Part shown: piece by piece, positions 24,820 to 28,425 of the stretch
How positions within the stretch are numbered: the stretch's first letter is position 1
Layout of the letters: the number at the start of each line of letters is the position of its first letter
Notes under the pieces: model-generated
Told to the model about the DNA's origin: nothing
The model's database searches: none
What the model saw: only the letters and a program-made list of their open reading frames with translations
Source of the DNA: Micavibrio sp. UBA5703
GTDB taxonomy: Bacteria; Pseudomonadota; Alphaproteobacteria; Micavibrionales; Micavibrionaceae
NCBI GenBank assembly: GCA_002420015.1
Contig: DIHF01000004.1
Span: 1 to 28,425, forward strand
Direction of reading: 5' to 3'
DNA length: 28,425 nt
Program-made: the position numbers and the translations under genes

Positions 24820-24896
24820 GTTCAAATTGTGCGGCGTTGCTTCGTCGCTCGCGTAGGTCCCTACGCAGCGCTCCTCGCGCCTGGCCCAATTTGAAC
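24820..24896. repeat. 77-base imperfect palindrome between nusG and rplK
   Basis: Outer arms GTTCAAATTG (24820-24829) and CAATTTGAAC (24887-24896) are perfect complements. The centre GCGTAG-GTCC-CTACGC (24851-24866) is another perfect stem, and the intervening GC-rich arms pair partly, so the whole folds as one long hairpin about one point. A second stem, TTTGCCC-TACT-GGGCAAA, follows at 24901-24918. It resembles a REP/MITE-like intergenic element inserted in the ribosomal protein operon leader. Confidence 0.7.
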
Positions 24897-24991
24897 GCTG
24901 TTTGCCCTACTGGGCAAAGGTCCGCGCCGCTTTGTTTTTGCCCTTTGTTATTTTCCTTGCTTTTGCTTGGATATGCCGCTAAGTTCCGCGC

Positions 24992-25045
24992 CGATATATG
25001 TGGGAGGCTTCCTTAGAAAGACCATAAAGGGGCCGGACCACAAAC
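24992..25045 (+). promoter_or_regulatory. Probable L1-binding autoregulatory leader of rplKA
   Basis: GTGGGAGGC (25000-25008), followed downstream by GGACCAC (25035-25041), resembles the L1 stalk of 23S rRNA (GGTGGGAGGCTTT), the structure L1 binds when it represses its own operon. GTGG and CCAC can close the stem. It ends about 20 bases before the rplK start, the usual place. Confidence 0.55.
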
Positions 25046-25064
25046 TCTGAAACAGGAGAAGAAA

Positions 25065-25493
25065 ATGGCAAAGAAAATCCAGGGTTATATTAACCTGACG
25101 ATCACCGGCGGCGCTGCAAACCCCGCCCCGCCCGTAGGCCCGGCACTCGGCCAGCAGGGCGTCAACATCATGGAATTCTGCAAGGCGTTCAACGCCAAGA
25201 CCGAAAAGCAAAAGGGGATTCCAATTCCCGTCGTGATTACGGTATACGCGGACCGCAGCTTTGAGTTCATCACGAAGACCCCGCCGGCGAGCTATTACAT
25301 CAAGACGGCCGCCAAGCTGGAAAAAGGCTCGGGTACGCCCAGCCGCGAAGTGATCGGGCGCGTTACCAAGAAGCAGATCAAGGAAATCGCTGAAGCGAAG
25401 ATGGTCGACCTCAACGCGAACGACATCAATGCAGCAATGAAAATTATCGAAGGCACAGCGCGCTCGATGGGCGTCGAAGTGGTGGAGGGCTAG
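25065..25493 (+). CDS. rplK: 50S ribosomal protein L11
   Basis: Ribosomal stalk-base protein of the GTPase-associated centre. Its 142 residues are the usual length. Proline-rich PAPPVGPALGQQGVNIMEFCKAFN is the conserved N-terminal motif, and the C-terminal rRNA-binding domain ends in AMKIIEGTARSMGVEV. ACAGGAG precedes the ATG. It is four bases upstream of rplA. Confidence 0.98.
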   Translation: MAKKIQGYINLTITGGAANPAPPVGPALGQQGVNIMEFCKAFNAKTEKQKGIPIPVVITVYADRSFEFITKTPPASYYIKTAAKLEKGSGTPSREVIGRVTKKQIKEIAEAKMVDLNANDINAAMKIIEGTARSMGVEVVEG

Positions 25494-25497
25494 GATC

Positions 25498-26196
25498 ATG
25501 ACGAAGCAAGGTAAAAAAATGAAGGCTGCCGCTGCGAAAGTCGACCGCAACAAGTTTTATGCGGTTGAAGACGCGGTAAAAATCCTTAAAGATTCGGCCA
25601 AGGCGCGCAAGTTTGATGAAACGATCGATATTGCCATTAACCTCGGGATCGACGTCGTTCATGCCGACCAGCAGGTGCGCGGCATGATCAGCCTGCCCAA
25701 CGGCACGGGCGCGAAAATCCGCGTGGCTGTTTTTGCCAAGGAAGCCAAGGCCAAGGAAGCCAAGGACGCCGGAGCCGACCTCGTCGGTGCGGAAGACCTG
25801 GCCGAAAAAATCAAGGCGGGTCAAATGGATTTCGACCGCTGCATCGCCACGCCGGACATGATGGCGCTGGTGGGGCAACTGGGTAAAATCCTCGGCCCCA
25901 AAGGCCTGATGCCCAACCCGAAACTGGGCACGGTTACGCCGGATGTCACCAAGGCCGTTAAAGAAGCCAAAGCCGGCGCGATCGAGTTCCGCGCCGAAAA
26001 GGCCGGAATCGTTCATGCCGGGATCGGTAAGGCCTCTTTCGATGAGAAGAAGCTGGCGGAAAACATCCGCGCCTTCTACAAGGCAATACAAAGAGCGAAG
26101 CCAGCAGGAGCGAAAGGCACCTATATCAAGAAGGTCTCTTTGACCTCCACGATGGGGCCGGGCCTGAAACTGGATACTGAGTCGCTCGCGGCTTAA
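25498..26196 (+). CDS. rplA: 50S ribosomal protein L1
   Basis: L1 stalk protein and translational repressor of the rplKA message. It has 232 residues. Signatures are FDETIDIAINLGID, VRGMISLPNGTGAK, MALVGQLGKILGPKGLMPNPKLGT and GIVHAGIGKASF. GGAGG and AGG overlap the end of rplK just before the ATG. Confidence 0.98.
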   Translation: MTKQGKKMKAAAAKVDRNKFYAVEDAVKILKDSAKARKFDETIDIAINLGIDVVHADQQVRGMISLPNGTGAKIRVAVFAKEAKAKEAKDAGADLVGAEDLAEKIKAGQMDFDRCIATPDMMALVGQLGKILGPKGLMPNPKLGTVTPDVTKAVKEAKAGAIEFRAEKAGIVHAGIGKASFDEKKLAENIRAFYKAIQRAKPAGAKGTYIKKVSLTSTMGPGLKLDTESLAA

Positions 26197-26209
26197 TTGT
26201 ATTAAAGAC

Positions 26210-26236
26210 TTGACGTGGCCGTCTGGATAGCCTAGA
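26210..26236 (+). promoter_or_regulatory. Possible promoter of rplJL
   Basis: TTGACG (26210-26215), 17 bases, TAGAAC (26233-26238 region) fit a moderate sigma-70 promoter just after rplA. It overlaps an inverted repeat, CGTGGCCGT (26214-26222) with ACGGCCACG (26237-26245), so the element could instead be RNA structure. Confidence 0.4.
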
Positions 26237-26380
26237 ACGGCCACGAAATTATCGTTCTGTCCGAGACCGCAGGCGCCTTATGGCTTAATGTCCTGCGCAG
26301 ATGGAAAAGAAAGCGCCCGGTAAAGCAGGTGCTTCTTGTGTCTCGGACGGGATGGACCCAAAAGGTTCATCCTTTTTTGT
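26214..26380 (+). promoter_or_regulatory. L10-type ribosomal protein leader with attenuator, upstream of rplJ
   Basis: The 220-base rplJ leader has a long-range 9-bp pair, GTCCGAGAC (26259-26267) with GTCTCGGAC (26340-26348), enclosing a GC-rich region with paired GCAGGCGC and GCGCCC-type segments. This is the arrangement of L10(L12)4-binding leaders. It is followed at once by a terminator hairpin, GGATGGACC-CAAAA-GGTTCATCC plus a T tract (26350-26378). Confidence 0.7.
26350..26378 (+). terminator. Attenuator terminator in the rplJ leader
   Basis: Stem GGATGGACC (26350-26358) and GGTTCATCC (26364-26372), with one G-T pair and a 5-base loop, followed by T6G and more T residues. It lies ~40 bases before the rplJ start, so only anti-terminated transcripts reach rplJL. 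Confidence 0.75.
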
Positions 26381-26416
26381 TTTTGTTAGGAATTTTATTT
26401 TTTAGGAGAAAACGCC

Positions 26417-26935
26417 ATGAGCATGAGCCGGGCAGAAAAACAAGCGGAAGTCGCCGAACTTCAGGAACGCTTCGCCAATGACGAGATTGTCGTCCTGACG
26501 CATTTTTCCGGCCTGACGGTTAAGGAAATTTCGAAACTGCGCAAGGATCTGCGCGATCAGGGCGCCCGCTTCAAGGTCACCAAGAACACGCTGGCCAAGA
26601 TCGCCATCAAGGGCACGAAGTTTGAAAATGTCGCCGACATGTTCACCGGCCCGACGGGCATCGCGTCTTCGAAGGACCCGGTCGCTGCGGCAAAGGTTGC
26701 GCATAATTTCGCCAAGGCCCATGAGAAGCTCATTATTCTTGGCGGCGCGCTGGGCGACAAGATTTTGAGCACCGAGGAAATCAAGCAACTGGCATCGCTG
26801 CCGTCGCTCGACGAAATTCGCTCCAAGCTGGTTGGGCTGCTGGTTGCCGCGCCGACGAAGCTGGCTGGTATTTTGCAGGCTCCGGCCCGCGATCTGGTCG
26901 GCGTGACCAAGGCGTATGGTGCCAAGGAAGGGTAA
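26417..26935 (+). CDS. rplJ: 50S ribosomal protein L10
   Basis: Stalk protein that carries the L7/L12 dimers and represses its own operon. It has 172 residues. Typical segments are VVLTHFSGLTVKEISKLRKDLRDQGARFKVTKNTL and FTGPTGIASSKDPVAAAKV, with a C-terminal L7/L12-binding helix. AGGAG lies eight bases before the ATG. It follows the leader with attenuator and precedes rplL by 131 bases that contain an inverted repeat. Confidence 0.97.
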   Translation: MSMSRAEKQAEVAELQERFANDEIVVLTHFSGLTVKEISKLRKDLRDQGARFKVTKNTLAKIAIKGTKFENVADMFTGPTGIASSKDPVAAAKVAHNFAKAHEKLIILGGALGDKILSTEEIKQLASLPSLDEIRSKLVGLLVAAPTKLAGILQAPARDLVGVTKAYGAKEG

Positions 26936-26940
26936 GGGAT

Positions 26941-27015
26941 TTACCGCGGAGACGCGGAGAACACGGAGAAATATTTATTTTAAAAACTCCGCGTCCTTCG
27001 CGCCTCTGCGGTGAA
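26941..27015. repeat. Inverted repeat between rplJ and rplL
   Basis: Left arm 26941-26968 (core ACCGCGGAGACGCGGAGAAC) and right arm 26987-27015 (core CGCGCCTCTGCGGTGAA) are imperfect reverse complements around an AT-rich loop. About 22 of 28 positions pair. It would fold into a long hairpin in the rplJ-rplL message. It is similar in style to the AACCACGAA-type and AACGCAACG-type elements elsewhere in the window. Confidence 0.65.
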
Positions 27016-27066
27016 GATTTTTTAAATATGTTTTTAATTTTAGCTGTTTGAAAAGGAGAAAATACT

Positions 27067-27450
27067 ATGGCTGCTAATTTGGAAAAAATCGTTGAAGAGC
27101 TCTCGAAACTGAGCGTTCTTGAAGCTGCGGAATTGTCCAAGCTTCTGGAAGAAAAATGGGGCGTAACGGCTGCTGCCGCCGCTCCGGTTATGATGGCTGC
27201 TCCCGGCGCTGCCGGCGGTGCCGCTCCGGCTGAAGAAAAAGACGCTTTCGACATCGTTCTGGTTGATGGCGGCGCGAACAAAATTCAGGTCATCAAAGAA
27301 GTTCGCACCTTCACGGGTCTGGGCCTGAAAGAAGCCAAAGACGTCGTTGAAGCTGGCGGCAAAGTCCTGAAAGAAGGCGTAAAGAAAGCCGAAGCTGAAG
27401 ACATCAAGAAAAAGCTTGAAGCAGCCGGCGCGAAAATCGAGCTGAAGTAA
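27067..27450 (+). CDS. rplL: 50S ribosomal protein L7/L12
   Basis: Multi-copy stalk protein that recruits translation factors. It has 127 residues: N-terminal dimerisation domain (ANLEKIVEELSKLSVLEAAELSKLLEEKWGV), an Ala/Pro/Gly hinge, and the C-terminal factor-binding domain with KIQVIKEVRTFTGLGLKEAKDVVEAGGKVLKEGV. AAAGGAG precedes the ATG. Codons are strongly biased, as expected of one of the most expressed genes. Confidence 0.98.
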   Translation: MAANLEKIVEELSKLSVLEAAELSKLLEEKWGVTAAAAAPVMMAAPGAAGGAAPAEEKDAFDIVLVDGGANKIQVIKEVRTFTGLGLKEAKDVVEAGGKVLKEGVKKAEAEDIKKKLEAAGAKIELK

Positions 27451-27468
27451 TAGGGCGCTATTATAAGA

Positions 27469-27510
27469 AGCATTCCCGCATTATGGCACAGCCAAGCGGG
27501 GATGCTTTTT
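27469..27510 (+). terminator. Intrinsic terminator after rplL
   Basis: AGCATTCCCGC (27469-27479) and GCGGGGATGCT (27496-27506) form an 11-bp stem (one G-T pair) with a 16-base loop, followed by TTTTT. It lies 19 bases after the rplL stop and before a separate promoter for rpoB. Confidence 0.75.
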
Positions 27511-27524
27511 GCGCTCCAAAGGTG

Positions 27525-27553
27525 TTGACATCGGTTCGGTGATGGGCCATAAA
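27525..27553 (+). promoter_or_regulatory. Sigma-70 promoter of rpoB
   Basis: TTGACA (27525-27530), a 17-base spacer and CATAAA (27548-27553). The -35 box is perfect and the -10 box is moderate. It lies right after the rplL terminator and about 190 bases upstream of rpoB, giving the polymerase genes their own supply of transcripts. Confidence 0.55.
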
Positions 27554-27671
27554 GCGTTCGAGTTTTTCGGGAAAAACGTGACAGTTCAATTTTATAACGC
27601 GTTCCGCATCGCGGAAAATTGAGATTTATCAACCACTTCATCCTTCCGGGACGGGAAGGGAGATGTGGTCA

Positions 27672-27692
27672 ATTCGCTTTGGAAAAGCGAAT
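27672..27692 (+). other. Perfect hairpin in the rpoB leader
   Basis: ATTCGCTTT-GGA-AAAGCGAAT is a perfect 9-bp stem with a 3-base loop, ending 49 bases before the rpoB start. No T tract follows, so it is not a normal terminator. It could be a processing or regulatory structure in the long rpoB leader. Confidence 0.5.
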
Positions 27693-27741
27693 CTGAAGAA
27701 AAACGATATTTAACGGGATCAAAGAGAGAAGGTAAAAAACC

Positions 27742-28425
27742 ATGAGTGCAGCAGGCGCAAGCAAAAAATCCAGACAAATCCCTCCCGCCAACAATATCGA
27801 GAGCTATACCGGCAAAAAGCGCGTCAGACGCAGCTTCGGGCGCATTGAGGAAATCGCCCAGATGCCGAACCTGATCGAGGTTCAGCATAACTCATACGAA
27901 CAATTCCTTCAGCAGGGAATCGCTCCCGAGGACCGCAAGATGCAGGGTCTTCAGGAAGTATATTCCTCCGTATTCCCGATCAAGGATTTTTCCGATCGCG
28001 CCGAGATTGATTTCGTTAAATACGAACTCGAAGCGCCGAAATACGACGTTGAGGAGTGCCAGCAACGCGGCATGACCTTTGCGGCTCCGCTGCGCGTCAC
28101 GCTGCGCCTGTCGGTTTTTGATGTTGATGAGGATAGCGGTCTGCGCTCGATTCGCGACATTAAAGAGCAAGACGTTTACATGGTCGATATGCCTTTGATG
28201 ACCGGCAACGGCACGTTCGTCGTCAACGGCACCGAGCGCGTTATCGTATCCCAGATGCACCGCAGCCCCGGCGTGTTCTTCGATCACGACGGCGGCAAGA
28301 CGCACGCATCGGGCAAGTACCTGTTTTCGGCCCGCGTTATTCCTTACCGCGGCTCGTGGCTCGATTTCGAATTCGATGCCAAGGACCATATGTATGTTCG
28401 CATCGACCGCCGCCGCAAGCTGCCG
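27742..28425 (+). CDS. rpoB: DNA-directed RNA polymerase beta subunit, 3' end outside window
   Basis: First 228 residues of the catalytic beta subunit; the frame is open to the last base. The family core starts around residue 24 (GKKRVRRSFGRIEEIAQMPNLIEVQHNSYEQFLQ). Further signatures are the protrusion and lobe sequences PLRVTLRLSVFDVDEDSG and GTFVVNGTERVIVSQMHRSPGVFFDHDGGKTHASGKYLFSARVIPYRGSWLDFEFD. The first ~20 residues (MSAAGASKKSRQIPPANN) are an extension compared with most alphaproteobacterial RpoB. AGAAGG precedes the ATG. The rifampicin-resistance region lies beyond the window. Confidence 0.97.
   Translation, partial: MSAAGASKKSRQIPPANNIESYTGKKRVRRSFGRIEEIAQMPNLIEVQHNSYEQFLQQGIAPEDRKMQGLQEVYSSVFPIKDFSDRAEIDFVKYELEAPKYDVEECQQRGMTFAAPLRVTLRLSVFDVDEDSGLRSIRDIKEQDVYMVDMPLMTGNGTFVVNGTERVIVSQMHRSPGVFFDHDGGKTHASGKYLFSARVIPYRGSWLDFEFDAKDHMYVRIDRRRKLP

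Overview
The window reads as one stretch of an alphaproteobacterial chromosome. The evidence is the secE-nusG-rplK-rplA-rplJ-rplL-rpoB order, a PstA with the long N-terminal extension typical of Alphaproteobacteria (DUF3333 type), a split glycine decarboxylase (gcvPA/gcvPB), and the family character of the ribosomal proteins. The order or genus cannot be fixed by eye; a free-living, non-model lineage is likely. There are no rRNA or tRNA genes, CRISPR arrays, transposases or phage genes.

Layout. (1) 1-4725 (+) is the 3' part of a giant RTX-type, type I secreted surface or matrix protein, with five tandem units of about 206-227 residues, a very glycine-rich segment and a C-terminal secretion domain. 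(2) 10783-4735 (-) is a phosphate uptake cluster, arsR-type regulator > pstS > phosphate-selective porin > pstC > pstA > pstB, with terminator-like hairpins after arsR and after the porin. (3) 12229-10829 (-) is an NtrC-class sigma-54 activator. Divergent from it, behind a near-consensus -24/-12 promoter, lies an operon of two paralogous response regulators with an unrecognised N-terminal domain and a hybrid histidine kinase with a terminal Hpt domain (12451-16592, +). (4) 16651-21581 (+) holds a small cyclic-nucleotide-binding-fold protein followed by gcvT, gcvH, gcvPA and gcvPB. (5) 21582-22051 is a gene-free, repeat-rich spacer with a perfect consensus sigma-70 promoter on the minus strand. 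(6) 23794-22052 (-) holds a second cyclic-nucleotide-binding protein, a 46-codon ORF and a cation diffusion facilitator. (7) 24035-28425 (+) is the secE-nusG-rplKAJL-rpoB transcription/translation cluster, with an L1-type leader, an L10-type leader with attenuator, and a promoter and terminator in front of rpoB; rpoB runs off the end.

How it fits together. The least described part is the sigma-54 module. The divergent activator probably drives the response regulator/hybrid kinase operon, giving a closed phosphorelay circuit whose two regulators carry a shared domain I cannot name. The phosphate cluster is unusual in starting with a cysteine-rich ArsR regulator rather than phoB/phoU, which suggests a link between arsenic (or another thiophilic metalloid) and phosphate uptake. 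A third theme is the number of short palindromic intergenic repeats of several sequence families, some placed inside operons (gcvT-gcvH, nusG-rplK, rplJ-rplL) where they could affect expression.
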